This document shows, piece after piece, positions 16,105-24,703 of a DNA stretch of 64,000 nt. Each line of letters begins with the position of its first letter. The first letter of the stretch is position 1. This DNA is from Sutcliffiella horikoshii (GTDB lineage: Bacteria > Bacillota > Bacilli > Bacillales > Bacillaceae_I), in the NCBI RefSeq assembly GCF_002157855.1, contig NZ_CP020880.1:3906001-3970000 (forward strand), read 5' to 3'. The translations under genes and the position numbers were made by a program. The notes below the pieces were generated by a model. It ran no database searches, was not told the DNA's origin, and was given only the letters and a program-made list of their open reading frames with translations.

Positions 16105-19100
16105 CTAATTCTCCTGCACTTCTCTACGATTCTTCTTAAATATCTTCGATAACACCTCATACACTATCGGCACAATGATCAGTGTCAACAGTGTAGAACT
16201 TGTCAGTCCACCGATAACGGTAATTCCGAGTCCTTTAGAGATCAGGCCTCCGCCACCGTCGATTGCTAGTGGGATCAGTGCTCCGATGGTTGCGATAGCT
16301 GTCATTAGAATTGGGCGTAAACGGGTTGCGCCTGCTTCTAGGATGGCTTCGCGCATCGTCAATCCGTCGCGTTCCATGTGGATGATCCGGTCGACTAGTA
16401 CGATGGCGTTCGTTACGACGATACCTATTAGCATGAGTAGACCCATCATAACAGGAACCGAAATCGTCTCCCCAGCCAACAATAATCCGACAAATGCACC
16501 GATTACAGCAAATGGTAAGGAGAATAGGATCGCAAATGGTGCAACTCCTTCACCAAATGTTACAACCAGGATGAAATAAACGATCGCAATCGCTGCAAGC
16601 ATCGCAAGGCCTAGCTGTGTGAATGTTTCTTGCATGTCTGCTGTCACGCCGGCAACTTCCATTGTGACGCCGTTTGGAAGTTCCACGTCACTGATGGCGT
16701 CATCCACTTCTGCCGTAGCTTTGGAAACGTCATCGCCAATGACCGTTCCGCTGACAGACGCGTAGTATTCGCCTTTTGATCGAGCAAGGGTATTCAGCGT
16801 CGTGCCTTCTTCCACTTCCACAAGCTCTGAAAGTGGCATCGTCGTACCCATAGCTGTCGGAACTTCTGTTTCTAATAATTCATCAATCGATTTTGGCTGC
16901 TCTTGTTGTTCTTGTTTTACAATCACATCAAGGGTTTTGCCGTCTTTTTCGACATTCGTCAGTACTTCTTCAAATTGCGGGCTGAGCATCATCACGATTT
17001 GACCTGCTGTCAGACCGTATTGAAGCAGCTCATCTTGACTTACTTTTAACGTATGCTCGACATAGGCTTCTTCAGCAGTGGACGAAACATTTTCGAGTGA
17101 ATCTGTTCCGCTCATCGCGTCTTCTACCTTTTTCACGGCTTCATTTAAGTTATCAAGGTTTTCACTTGAGAACGTATAACTGATCTCGTTAGATGCCATC
17201 GCTCCTCCAGTTGCGAAGTTTTGGCTCTTCCACTCACCGGATTGACCGATGTTGAACACATAGTCTTCCACTTCCGTTCTTGCTTCAGGGAAGTTTTCCA
17301 TGTCTTTGTCAAAAATAAGGTACATCAACACACCGTCAGAGCCGCCGCCCATCATGGCCATCTGCTCATTGGCTCCGTCTGTTACAGACAGCTGGACAAT
17401 ATTAATATCGTCACGTTCCATCATGGCTTTTTCGACTTCTTCCACATTCGCGAGGGTCTCATCTTTAAGTTCCCCTGCCTCAGGTGTGTACGTTAAGTAC
17501 ATTACTTTTTCTTCTTCGCTTCCTAAAAAGCTGAATCCGATAAGCGGTGTCAGTCCAAGACTTCCTACCAATAAAACAACCGCAATAATAGACGTAATGA
17601 TTTTATGATTCAAGGACCAGTTCAAGGCACCTTTGTACCAGTTTGCAAGCTTGCCTACTTCCTTATGACCGCTTTCTGTCTTTTCGCTATAAAGCTTTTT
17701 TCTGAAAAGGAAGTGCGACATCGCTGGAACGATGGTTACCGCCACAATCAGTGACGCTCCAAGCGCGAAGGTCATTGTCAGGGCGAACGGCATAAATAGC
17801 TCTCCAACCATTCCGCCGACGAAGATAAGCGGTGCGAAAACCGCAACCGTTACAAGCGTCGAAGAAAGGATAGGCTTGAACATTTCAAGCGTTGCTTCCC
17901 GAACTAGTTCGCGTCCAGTTAATTTTTCTTCCTTCAGATGCAATCTGCGGTATATATTTTCCACAACAACGATGGAGTCATCGATAACACGACCGATTGC
18001 GACCGTCACCGCTCCAAGTGTCATGATATTTAACGTGATATCCATCCAATTTAAAAGTAAAAATGCCATGAAAATCGACACCGGAATGGACACGATGGAA
18101 ATCAAGGTGGATTTAATATCTCTTAAGAATAAGAGGATAATCAAAATCGCAATTGCGCCACCAAACAAGGCTTTTTCTACCATCGTTGTAACGGATTTCT
18201 CGATCGGTTCCCCTTGATCGAGCGTTACATCGACCACTAAACCGTCAATACGTTTTTCTTCTTCTTCCATTAACGACTTAACATCGTTCACAACATCCAC
18301 TGTGTTTGCTTGTGGATGCTTTAATACTTGGATTGCGATAGCGTCTGCTCCGTTCGTTCTGGAGACAGATTCCACTTTCCCAATTACTTCGATTTCAGCT
18401 ATATCACTTAATTTTACAAAAGGAACTTGAACCGTGTCGGACGGAGTGACAGGAATTAGCATTTCCTCCAGTTCCGCTGCGGTCATGAATTTGCCGTCAA
18501 CAGAAACTGCTTCCTCTCCCTCTTCAAATTCGTAAAGTCCCAAGGAAACATCCATGTTGCTTGCTTGGATCATCTGTTTGACGTCGTCTTCTGTTAACCC
18601 AAATTCTGTCATGCTCTCTGTGTCATACCGAAGCTCGACTTCTTCTATATGCTGTCCCGCAATGGTCGCGGACGCAACGCCTTCAAGCTTTTGGATTTTC
18701 GGAAGCAAGGACTCTTCTACAGTTGCCGAAAGTTCCACGATATCCTCTGTTTCACTGCTTGCACTTAAGGCAACAACAGGCATCATGTTCATGCTGATCG
18801 AGTTTACCATTGGTTCTTGGGCACCCTCAGGAAGTTCCACATCATCCAATGCTGAAGCTAACGCTCGCTTCGCCTCATCCATATCTGTTCCATATTCATA
18901 TTCAATCTGTAAGTTTGCCATGTTGGAATACGAGTTGGAATAAACCGCTTTTACATTGTCTAATCCTTCCGCCACCTGTTCAAGCGGAATAGAGACATCC
19001 TCCATCACAGTTTCTGGTGTAGCTCCAGGATAAACATCCATCACCATCAAAAATGGGATTGAGATATCTGGAATCGTTTCCGTTTTCATCTTTGTACCGG

Positions 19101-19185
19101 AATAGATCCCTGCTACGGTAATAATAATAGTCAGTAACCATACTGCCAGCTTATTTCTAATTACAAAATTGACTAACCCTCTCAC
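16105..19185 (-). CDS. RND family exporter, SwrC/AcrB type
   Basis: RND pumps drive export by the proton gradient. At 1026 residues the protein has the full double layout: a helix at 10-30, a large loop with porter subdomains, six helices (about 330-530) containing the AVTVAIGRVIDDSIVVVENIYR proton-relay motif, then a second loop and six more helices. In B. subtilis the SwrC homolog gives surfactin resistance. No membrane-fusion protein gene is adjacent, as expected for Gram-positive SwrC. It starts at GTG 19185. The divergent TetR gene and the operator within its promoter indicate repression by that regulator. Confidence 0.92.
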   Translation of the reverse strand: MRGLVNFVIRNKLAVWLLTIIITVAGIYSGTKMKTETIPDISIPFLMVMDVYPGATPETVMEDVSIPLEQVAEGLDNVKAVYSNSYSNMANLQIEYEYGTDMDEAKRALASALDDVELPEGAQEPMVNSISMNMMPVVALSASSETEDIVELSATVEESLLPKIQKLEGVASATIAGQHIEEVELRYDTESMTEFGLTEDDVKQMIQASNMDVSLGLYEFEEGEEAVSVDGKFMTAAELEEMLIPVTPSDTVQVPFVKLSDIAEIEVIGKVESVSRTNGADAIAIQVLKHPQANTVDVVNDVKSLMEEEEKRIDGLVVDVTLDQGEPIEKSVTTMVEKALFGGAIAILIILLFLRDIKSTLISIVSIPVSIFMAFLLLNWMDITLNIMTLGAVTVAIGRVIDDSIVVVENIYRRLHLKEEKLTGRELVREATLEMFKPILSSTLVTVAVFAPLIFVGGMVGELFMPFALTMTFALGASLIVAVTIVPAMSHFLFRKKLYSEKTESGHKEVGKLANWYKGALNWSLNHKIITSIIAVVLLVGSLGLTPLIGFSFLGSEEEKVMYLTYTPEAGELKDETLANVEEVEKAMMERDDINIVQLSVTDGANEQMAMMGGGSDGVLMYLIFDKDMENFPEARTEVEDYVFNIGQSGEWKSQNFATGGAMASNEISYTFSSENLDNLNEAVKKVEDAMSGTDSLENVSSTAEEAYVEHTLKVSQDELLQYGLTAGQIVMMLSPQFEEVLTNVEKDGKTLDVIVKQEQQEQPKSIDELLETEVPTAMGTTMPLSELVEVEEGTTLNTLARSKGEYYASVSGTVIGDDVSKATAEVDDAISDVELPNGVTMEVAGVTADMQETFTQLGLAMLAAIAIVYFILVVTFGEGVAPFAILFSLPFAVIGAFVGLLLAGETISVPVMMGLLMLIGIVVTNAIVLVDRIIHMERDGLTMREAILEAGATRLRPILMTAIATIGALIPLAIDGGGGLISKGLGITVIGGLTSSTLLTLIIVPIVYEVLSKIFKKNRREVQEN

Positions 19186-19228
19186 GGTTGCACCTACCCT
19201 TTTATTGACTTTATATACTCCATTTCAT

Positions 19229-19257
19229 ATACTAATGACTATCCGGTCATATGTCAA
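19229..19257 (-). promoter_or_regulatory. RND gene promoter with a TetR-type operator in the spacer
   Basis: On the minus strand TTGACA (19257-19252) and TAGTAT (19234-19229) are 17 bases apart. The spacer contains ATGAC-N6-GTCAT (19235-19250), a palindrome of the type bound by TetR dimers. Binding there would block polymerase directly. Confidence 0.75.
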
Positions 19258-19279
19258 CGAATTAGATAGGAGAAAACAC

Positions 19280-20125
19280 ATGTCTAAAAAACAGCAAATC
19301 ATGGAGAAAGCCACAGAACTTTTTGCAAAACAGGGCTTTGAAGCCACTTCCATTCAACAAATAACAGAGCAATGCGGCATATCCAAAGGGTCTTTCTACC
19401 TGTCTTTTAAATCAAAAGACGAATTGATCATGGAGATGCTTGACCACTTTTTTATGGAGGTCACAGCGGAAACTGACCAGTTAGTCAATTCCAGTAAAAA
19501 TGATGCCAATCTACTTTTCAAATTCTATAAATTGATGTTTCATTTTTTCGCAAAGCACGCCGATTTCGCAAAAGTTCTCATAAAAGAAATGCCCCACTCT
19601 TTGAACCAGGAATTACTGATAAAATCTCGGACCTATGATATTCAGACGTCGAAGAACATTTTGGACATGGTGGAGAGTATCTATGGGGACAAGGTTCAGG
19701 CAACCAAATTTGACCTTGTCTACTGTATAAAGGGATTTCTTCGAATTTATTCGGAGCTGTTTCTTTTTTACGAGGTGGAGTTGGACATGGATTTACTATG
19801 TCAGTCGCTTGTGGAAAAAACGGACAGTTTGGCGAAGCATTCTAACATTCCTTTTATTACGGAAGACCTGGAGTTTTATTTGAAGAATGCTGATAAAATC
19901 GGGGATTCTGATTCTAAGGAGGACGTGCTTGCTTTGATGGATCGGTTTGCCGGGGATATGGAAGATTCGGTGGTTCGCGAATCGTTGCAGATGCTGCGGG
20001 AAGACATTATGGAACCTTCACTGCCGCTTGCAGTTCGAAAAGGCTTGATTGAGAATGTGCGGGTCCGCGCTGACGGGAAGTGGCTGGCGTTGGTGTTGGA
20101 TCGGTGGTTCGAGGGTAGTTTTTAG
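19280..20125 (+). CDS. TetR family transcriptional regulator
   Basis: Residues about 5-50 form the TetR HTH (KATELFAKQGFEATSIQQITEQCGISKGSFYLSFKSKDEL). The remaining 230 residues are helical and would form the ligand and dimer domain; it is longer than usual (281 residues). I choose ATG 19280, eight bases after AGGAG; the frame extends upstream to 19169 but has no start signal there and would overlap the RND gene. It is divergent from the RND exporter and most likely represses it and itself. The ligand is unknown, possibly a lipopeptide or detergent. Confidence 0.9.
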   Translation: MSKKQQIMEKATELFAKQGFEATSIQQITEQCGISKGSFYLSFKSKDELIMEMLDHFFMEVTAETDQLVNSSKNDANLLFKFYKLMFHFFAKHADFAKVLIKEMPHSLNQELLIKSRTYDIQTSKNILDMVESIYGDKVQATKFDLVYCIKGFLRIYSELFLFYEVELDMDLLCQSLVEKTDSLAKHSNIPFITEDLEFYLKNADKIGDSDSKEDVLALMDRFAGDMEDSVVRESLQMLREDIMEPSLPLAVRKGLIENVRVRADGKWLALVLDRWFEGSF

Positions 20126-20176
20126 AGACAGGCACCTCGACCCATTGACGGGTCGGCGTGCCTGTCCCGTCAGCCC
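20126..20176. repeat. Inverted pair of REP-like elements
   Basis: It starts at the base after the TetR stop codon. GACAGGCACCTCGACCC and its inverted partner GGGTCGGCGTGCCTGTC flank ATTGAC, so the two copies form a long hairpin between convergent genes. This is the only clear doublet in the window and shows the full palindromic unit. It may also serve as terminator. Confidence 0.8.
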
Positions 20177-20184
20177 CCAATCCC

Positions 20185-20733
20185 CTATCTCTTCCACTTT
20201 CTCACCCGATACACATACCCCAAATAAGGCAGGCCAGTAAATATTAGGCCGATTAGAGCTAGTATTTCTATAATCGTAAAGGTCACTTTGATTGGTGTTT
20301 CATAGGTTTGATAGAAGGATGCTGAGGTGAATAGATAGAACACGGCTGCAAGGGCAATATTCACAAACAGCATCAAGAGGGCCGCCTTCCCCATCGATTT
20401 TTTCTCGATTTGATACTTTTCTAGAATGGAAGATTGATCAGTATAGATTGGCGCAATGTCCTTTGGCGCACTGAACAGATGAATGTATCCGCCTGATGTT
20501 CCTTCATGCTTCCATCCAGCCTCTTCGAAGTATGCAAAGTAATCTTCGTCTGCTTCCTTTCGATAATCCAATGCATACTGCAATTCCACAGGGGAAGTCT
20601 TTCTCAACTTATATCCCAGAAATGAAAACTTCTCAAAGACCCAGCCTTTTCGAGCAAGACCTGCCAGCTTTTTCATGTCTTTTTCTTCATCAAATGCCAA
20701 CCCACCACTTGCTACATATTTCGTTTGTGTCAT
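20185..20733 (-). CDS. DUF2812 domain membrane protein
   Basis: The first 110 residues form a DUF2812 domain (YVASGGLAFDEEKDMKKLAGLARKGWVFEKFSFLGYKLRK and the DYRKEADEDYFAYFEEAGW motif), followed by two membrane helices (about 118-140 and 150-170). Genes of this family regularly follow a PadR regulator, as here: the PadR gene overlaps its start by one base. The function is unknown; co-transcription with PadR suggests a regulatory or envelope-stress pair. Confidence 0.85.
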   Translation of the reverse strand: MTQTKYVASGGLAFDEEKDMKKLAGLARKGWVFEKFSFLGYKLRKTSPVELQYALDYRKEADEDYFAYFEEAGWKHEGTSGGYIHLFSAPKDIAPIYTDQSSILEKYQIEKKSMGKAALLMLFVNIALAAVFYLFTSASFYQTYETPIKVTFTIIEILALIGLIFTGLPYLGYVYRVRKWKR

Positions 20734-21068
20734 TACTCCTTCACTTCCCCATTTAAAATTTGCTTTGCGTGACGAATCATCATTTCTCGCCTTTGGATGT
20801 CTTTTTTCAATAAATCCAAGCCTTGTTTCGTAGCAATATAGGTTTTGCGTTTGTCCGCTTCCTCCGCCAATTGCTCAATCATCCCTGCAGCCAAAAGCTT
20901 CTTTATTGTCGTGTACATAGATGCCGGACCAATGGAAAATTCGTTGTTTGTCAGCTCTTCAATGTTCTTCATGATCAAATAACCATGCCGCGCCTCTACT
21001 AAGGAAAGCAAGATATAAAAGGAAGTATCAGTCAGCTCCCCTGTCTCCAATGCATCATTTCTCGCCAT
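20733..21068 (-). CDS. PadR family transcriptional regulator
   Basis: A winged helix-turn-helix of the PadR type fills the protein (TDTSFYILLSLVEARHGYLIMKNIEE, then FSIGPASMYTTIKKLLAAGMI), with a C-terminal dimer helix. I place the start at ATG 21068 or 21071, after AAAGGGG. It overlaps the DUF2812 gene by one base, so the pair is co-translated. Repeated palindromes upstream are probable autoregulatory operators. Confidence 0.9.
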   Translation of the reverse strand: MARNDALETGELTDTSFYILLSLVEARHGYLIMKNIEELTNNEFSIGPASMYTTIKKLLAAGMIEQLAEEADKRKTYIATKQGLDLLKKDIQRREMMIRHAKQILNGEVKE

Positions 21069-21083
21069 CATTTCACCCCTTTG

Positions 21084-21131
21084 TATCATTTAATGATATA
21101 TCATTAAATATAATATATCGTTTAATGATAT
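21084..21131 (-). promoter_or_regulatory. PadR promoter region with repeated TATCATTTAATGATA palindromes
   Basis: TATCATTTAATGATA (21084-21098), a half-shared copy ATATCATTAAATAT, and ATATCGTTTAATGATAT (21115-21131) lie in a row. On the minus strand TTGACA just above 21131 and TATATT 18 bases later form a likely promoter that these sites overlap. This fits autorepression by PadR. Confidence 0.65.
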
Positions 21132-21192
21132 AGTGTGTCAACTATTTTTTGAACTGAGGGAACAGCCACGCCCACCCTTAAAAATATTTCTC

Positions 21193-21221
21193 TTGCAAAA
21201 TAATTCAGAACATAATATTAT
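21193..21221 (+). promoter_or_regulatory. Sigma-A promoter for the riboswitch-controlled terC
   Basis: TTGCAA (21193-21198), a 17-base spacer, and TATTAT (21216-21221) lie about 50 bp ahead of the riboswitch aptamer. Confidence 0.6.
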
Positions 21222-21273
21222 AATCTTAATAGCACATGAGTTAGTGCTACGCTCGATTTGAGCCTATATACTC

Positions 21274-21433
21274 CAAAGGGGAGTAGCTGACAGTTATGTC
21301 GACAATACGTGGTAGCAATATCACCGGCTTAACTGGCAACGTTAATGTTGTTTGCGAGACCTTTGCCATTATGGTAAAGGGATATATTTGTGTATATTCA
21401 AACCTTTACCATTTAGTTGGTAAAGGTTTTTTT
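21274..21433 (+). promoter_or_regulatory. yybP-ykoY manganese riboswitch with terminator
   Basis: The conserved blocks are present in order: CAAAGGGGAGTAGCT (21274), GTCGACAATACGTGGTAGCAA..CACCGGC (21299-21328), and GCGAGACCTTTG (21354-21365), which pairs back with CAAAGG to close the first helix. A terminator follows (ACCTTTACC 21402-21410 with GGTAAAGGT 21419-21427, then TTTTTTT). GGTAAAGG at 21373-21380 can pair with CCTTTACC instead, giving an antiterminator. This family senses Mn2+ and switches on exporters of the MntP or TerC type. Confidence 0.9.
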
Positions 21434-21531
21434 GTATTTTCTTAGGAGGGATTCGCGATCTAAACTACACGATCGATAGCAAAAACAATCAAGATAAAAA
21501 ACTCATTTAAAAAGGAGAAAAGCGAACTTAA

Positions 21532-21672
21532 TTGAAATACCTTTTTGAAAAAAATCTATTAGTCTGGTTAACCTTTATTGTCACATTGAAATTGTATGCA
21601 GTATCGATTTTAACCTTGGACCTTCACAACCCGCCAAGATCATTGGCATTACCGTCATCACCAGCCATTTAA
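21532..21672 (+). other. Short TTG-started open frame, possible gene remnant
   Basis: This 46-codon frame lies between the riboswitch terminator and terC. It begins with a hydrophobic stretch (LLVWLTFIVTLKLYAVSILT) that resembles the first helix of LtaS-type sulfatases, then ends. AAAGGAG is 14 bases upstream, too far for good initiation. I think it is a remnant or non-coding. The rest of the 21434-21734 gap shows nothing else. Confidence 0.22.
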
Positions 21673-21734
21673 ATGAACCTTGTTTTACATGATGGACAAA
21701 AATAATAGATTAATGGAGCGGAGGAAGATTATAG

Positions 21735-22505
21735 TTGGATATTGGATTATTGCTTGAATATGGTTGGGTGTTGCTCATTCTGATTGGACTGGAAGGAATT
21801 CTTGCGGCGGATAATGCGCTTGTTATTGCAACAATGGTAAGGCATTTACCGGAAAATCAACGAAAAAAGGCTTTATTTTACGGATTAGCAGGGGCATTTG
21901 TGTTCCGATTCGGATCCTTGTTCCTTATCTCCTACCTTGTACACATATGGCAGGTTCAGGCTGTAGGGGCGTTATATTTGCTGGGGATCGCTGTATATCA
22001 TCTTTTGAAAAAGCATGTATTAAAGCCTAAGCTCCTAAAGCATGCGGAGGAAAAGAAAGGCTCCGGCTTTTGGATGACTGTTATAAAAGTAGAGCTGGCT
22101 GATATCGCCTTTGCTGTTGATGCAATCCTTGCTGCAGTTGCACTTGCAGTCATGCTTCCGACAACAAACCTTCCAACAATCGGTGGTTTGGACGGTGGAC
22201 ATTTCGCCGTCATCTTAGCAGGCGGAATCATCGGATTGGTCATCATGCGCTTTGCAGCTGGTTACTTTGTTACGTTGCTTGAAAAACGCCCTGGACTAGA
22301 ATCTGCTGCATTCTTCGTCGTCGGCTGGGTAGGGGTAAAACTTGGAGTGTACGCACTTTCCCACCCTGAACTGGCAATCCTTTCAGAAGGATTTGCTAAA
22401 GGGGCTCCTTGGAAAATTACATTCTGGACTGTACTTGTGCTAATTGGGGTGTTTGGGTGGATTCTTTCCAAAGAGAAACCAAAGGTGCAACAGGTGGAAG
22501 ATTGA
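21735..22505 (+). CDS. TerC family Mn2+ exporter (copy 2, riboswitch-controlled)
   Basis: The protein is a close paralog of the one encoded at 8418-9179, with the same helices and metal motifs (LEGILAADNALV and KVELADIAFAVDAILA). Family members in B. subtilis (YkoY/MeeY) export manganese to the extracytoplasmic side. It starts with TTG behind GGAGGAAG. The yybP-ykoY riboswitch 300 bp upstream indicates induction by excess manganese, and a strong terminator follows. At 256 residues it is full length. Confidence 0.92.
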   Translation: MDIGLLLEYGWVLLILIGLEGILAADNALVIATMVRHLPENQRKKALFYGLAGAFVFRFGSLFLISYLVHIWQVQAVGALYLLGIAVYHLLKKHVLKPKLLKHAEEKKGSGFWMTVIKVELADIAFAVDAILAAVALAVMLPTTNLPTIGGLDGGHFAVILAGGIIGLVIMRFAAGYFVTLLEKRPGLESAAFFVVGWVGVKLGVYALSHPELAILSEGFAKGAPWKITFWTVLVLIGVFGWILSKEKPKVQQVED

Positions 22506-22511
22506 TGTGAT

Positions 22512-22550
22512 GGGTTGCAGGGACACAGAGTCCTGCAACCCTTTTCTTCT
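22512..22550 (+). terminator. Terminator of terC (copy 2)
   Basis: GGGTTGCAGG (22512-22521) pairs with CCTGCAACCC (22532-22541) over a ten-base loop, then TTTTCTTCTT. Confidence 0.9.
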
Positions 22551-22559
22551 TCCCAAAAA

Positions 22560-22772
22560 ACTATTCACCATACTATGCGTAAATAGTCGATATTCCCCGA
22601 TGCACTGTCACTCCATATTTACCAACATCAAGAACGAAATTAATCAAACGTTTGTTTGAAAATTATTTTACAACAAAAACATACTGAAAAAGGTCTGAGG
22701 AAATTCTCCTCAGACCTTACTTTTTCGCATTAAAGTATAAACGGGGCGTCGTGCCTGTCCCCTCAACCCTCC
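22560..22772 (+). repeat. Long dispersed repeat, copy with hairpin and REP-like end
   Basis: The order is: CATACTATGCGTAAATAGTC and GATATT (from about 22568), TTAATCAAACGTTTGTTTG (about 22638), a terminator-like hairpin AGGTCTGAGGA/TCCTCAGACCT with TACTTTTT (about 22691-22726), then the REP-like core CGTCGTGCCTGTCCCCTCAACCCT (22746-22769). The same order recurs at 31505-31712. On its right side it overlaps the stop codon of the minus-strand hydrolase gene. Confidence 0.75.
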
Positions 22773-23833
22773 AGTTCTATATAATCAATCAAGTAGTTTC
22801 TCAGTAATGCATAGTAAATGCTATAGTCATTGTCCAGAATTCGTGCTGTGAAAACGACGATTAAATCTTCTTCTGGAACGATGAATATGGTTTGCCCTTT
22901 ATCTCCTGCTCCAAAGAAATATTCCTTGCCTCCTTCATATTTTCCTATCCACCACTGGTATCCGTAGCCGTCTGTGTATAAATACCTGCCATCAGAATAG
23001 ATTTCGGTACTTTCCTCCACCCAACCTTCTGGCAATACTCTTTCTTCCTTCCAAATGCCATCGTGTTGCATAAGATAACCTATTTTAGCCAAATCATATG
23101 GGGGAATATGGAGACCTCTACCACCTTCATAGTGTTCTCCGTGCATTTCCCACTGGTAATTACTTATTTTTAATCGACTAAATAGATTTTCCTCTGCAAA
23201 GTCCAGCAATGTTTGACCAGTTGCCCTTTCTAAAATAATGGCTATTATGTCCGTCGTCCCCGAGTTATAAGTGAATAATGTGTCAGGTTCTTGCACGAAT
23301 GGTTTATTTAGGACATAATCAATTATGTCTTTTTGTCCAAACCTAGCAATTTCAAAATCTTTATTCCATCGAAGCCCCGATCTCATCGTCAATAAATCTT
23401 TTATGGTGAGTGTTTTTAGTGTTTCATAATTTTCCATATTACTAATTTCAGGTATAAAATCTTCAATAGGCTGATTAGCACTTTCAATATGTCCGTTATG
23501 TATGGCCATCCCCATAAGGATAGAAATAACACTTTTTGTTACCGAATTGACCGAATAAATAGTGTCATTTGAATTTAATCCATGCCCATAATCTACTACG
23601 ACCTTTCCTTCTTTTATGACAAGCATGGTGTGGATTTCAGGGCGTTTTTCAAGCGCATGATACAGCCCATTTTCCCTCTCGGGTGGGAAAACCACTTCTT
23701 CCTCATTTGCAACCTCCCATGTTTCTTCCGGATACGAGATTTCTTCAGTGGAGGATGCTTTATTAGCGAAAGAATAATAACTTACAATTAATATTAGACC
23801 GAGCAACAGGACGACTCCAAGCGCTTTTTTCAT
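22763..23833 (-). CDS. Serine hydrolase, class C beta-lactamase fold, membrane-anchored
   Basis: The N-terminus is an uncleaved-looking signal anchor (residues 4-24). The beta-lactamase fold shows the nucleophile motif S97-V-T-K100, the Y189-N-S motif, and a late GAGDKG segment in the position of the KTG/HxG motif. Such proteins (PbpE/EstB/ClbP-like) act outside the membrane on D-amino-acid esters or peptides; few are true beta-lactamases. At 356 residues it is full length. AGGAG lies upstream of ATG. Its stop codon (22763-22765) lies inside a REP-like element, so the terminal residues were probably altered by it. No partner gene is nearby. Confidence 0.87.
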   Translation of the reverse strand: MKKALGVVLLLGLILIVSYYSFANKASSTEEISYPEETWEVANEEEVVFPPERENGLYHALEKRPEIHTMLVIKEGKVVVDYGHGLNSNDTIYSVNSVTKSVISILMGMAIHNGHIESANQPIEDFIPEISNMENYETLKTLTIKDLLTMRSGLRWNKDFEIARFGQKDIIDYVLNKPFVQEPDTLFTYNSGTTDIIAIILERATGQTLLDFAEENLFSRLKISNYQWEMHGEHYEGGRGLHIPPYDLAKIGYLMQHDGIWKEERVLPEGWVEESTEIYSDGRYLYTDGYGYQWWIGKYEGGKEYFFGAGDKGQTIFIVPEEDLIVVFTARILDNDYSIYYALLRNYLIDYIELEG

Positions 23834-23909
23834 CGCTTAACTCCTAACAAATAAATTTGTGTAAATTATTTTAAAAAGAAGAACAATGACTTATTCTCCT
23901 TTTTTCTAG

Positions 23910-24020
23910 TTATTTTATGGGGTTGGTTCTGCCACCACCAGAACCTCCTCCGGTACCTGGATCAATATGTACAGGTGTTCCTTGTGGGGTTACCACTAAA
24001 TCACTTGTAACTAATTCCAT
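23910..24020 (-). CDS. 36-aa Gly-rich micro-ORF
   Basis: The frame has an excellent ribosome binding site (GAAAGGTGATAAAC before ATG) and encodes a short peptide with a plausible helper half (MELVTSDLVVTPQGTPVHI) and a glycine run (PGTGGGSGGGRTNPIK). It has no signal peptide and no cysteine. The strong translation signal is unusual for a chance frame. It could be a secreted-peptide precursor with a C-terminal core, or a small regulator. I do not recognise it. It lies between the serine hydrolase and the toxin-immunity genes. Confidence 0.45.
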   Translation of the reverse strand: MELVTSDLVVTPQGTPVHIDPGTGGGSGGGRTNPIK

Positions 24021-24205
24021 GTTTATCACCTTTCTTAACTTAATTATATTGAATATTCTTCCTTTTTTGTATTGAGAAAATAATAAACTTTTGTACTATT
24101 AATCACACCAAATCTTTTGCTTTTTTTCAAATTTTGAAATAGTTTGTGGGGTAATTTTACTAGATCCGCCTTTTATTTTGGTTTTTCCCAAATAATAAAG
24201 CAAAT

Positions 24206-24235
24206 GGCTTGAAGATTTTAATCCTCAAGCCTTAA
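24206..24235 (-). terminator. Hairpin 3' of the immunity region
   Basis: On the minus strand GGCTTGAGGATT and ATCTTCAAGCC pair around AAA, followed by ATTTGCTTTATTATTT. It would end transcripts from the toxin-immunity genes, though the T-tract is poor. Confidence 0.5.
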
Positions 24236-24304
24236 ACACTCTACCAGTTACCAATCGCTTCTTGAAAGCTGTCCTCTAATTACTCATCAAAGGAATTATA
24301 CCTA

Positions 24305-24481
24305 TCAATTTCTTTTAGCTAAATTCACCCTCTTTTGCGTCCAATAACCTTGTGAGAAGAACTCATAGAAATTTTTTGTTGTGTAGCCTCCTACTCTGTT
24401 CCATGCGATAATCGGGCATTCACGATTCTCCATTTTTATTCCGTATGCTTCCCAATTCCAATCCCCACCTATAAGTAAATG
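24305..24481 (-). pseudogene. C-terminal remnant of an unidentified protein, possibly a second immunity protein
   Basis: Immediately downstream of the Im-like gene (overlapping its stop region) the minus strand holds an open frame of 58 codons without a proper start. It encodes a protein-like sequence rich in aromatics: GDWNWEAYGIKMEN, CPIIAWNRVGGYTTK, NFYEFFSQGYW. It looks like the last part of a real domain whose first part is missing. Orphan immunity genes often follow LXG toxin genes, which is why I suggest that role, but I cannot name the family. Confidence 0.4.
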
Positions 24482-24681
24482 TTAGGTTTATAATTAAGTG
24501 CTCTGTTAACAATCTCTTCTGCACTTAATTCCTCCTCATTCCAAAATATCAGGTCACTTACATTGGGATGAGGCACACTTGCTTCTACCTTATCTATCAA
24601 ATTGTCTAATTCTTCTTCTGATCCATCAGCATTTAAAATTTTCTCTACGATACTAACTAATTCTTCTTTAGTTAATTTCAA
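24469..24681 (-). CDS. Colicin E9/pyocin-type DNase immunity protein (Im9-like)
   Basis: The 70-residue protein matches the Im9 family in order of motifs: LTKEELVSIVEKILNADGSEEELDNLI (helix 1 and start of helix 2) and the hallmark HPNVSDLIFW with S-D-L-I and two aromatic residues, where Im9 has SDLIYY that contacts the DNase. EEIVNRAL forms the last helix. These proteins bind and block the colicin DNase domain. The gene lies 22 bp after the LXG toxin gene, whose tip has exactly that domain, so toxin and immunity agree. GAACTTAATTGAAATTAAC precedes the ATG, a weak site; AGTGGAACT is nearby. Confidence 0.9.
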   Translation of the reverse strand: MKLTKEELVSIVEKILNADGSEEELDNLIDKVEASVPHPNVSDLIFWNEEELSAEEIVNRALNYKPNIYL

Positions 24682-24703
24682 TTAAGTTCCACTCCATTCT
24701 TAT

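Noticed and set aside
22763-23833. Calling the serine hydrolase an antibiotic beta-lactamase
   Set aside because: The fold is right but class C-like hydrolases of this kind are mostly esterases or D-peptidases; nothing here shows resistance.
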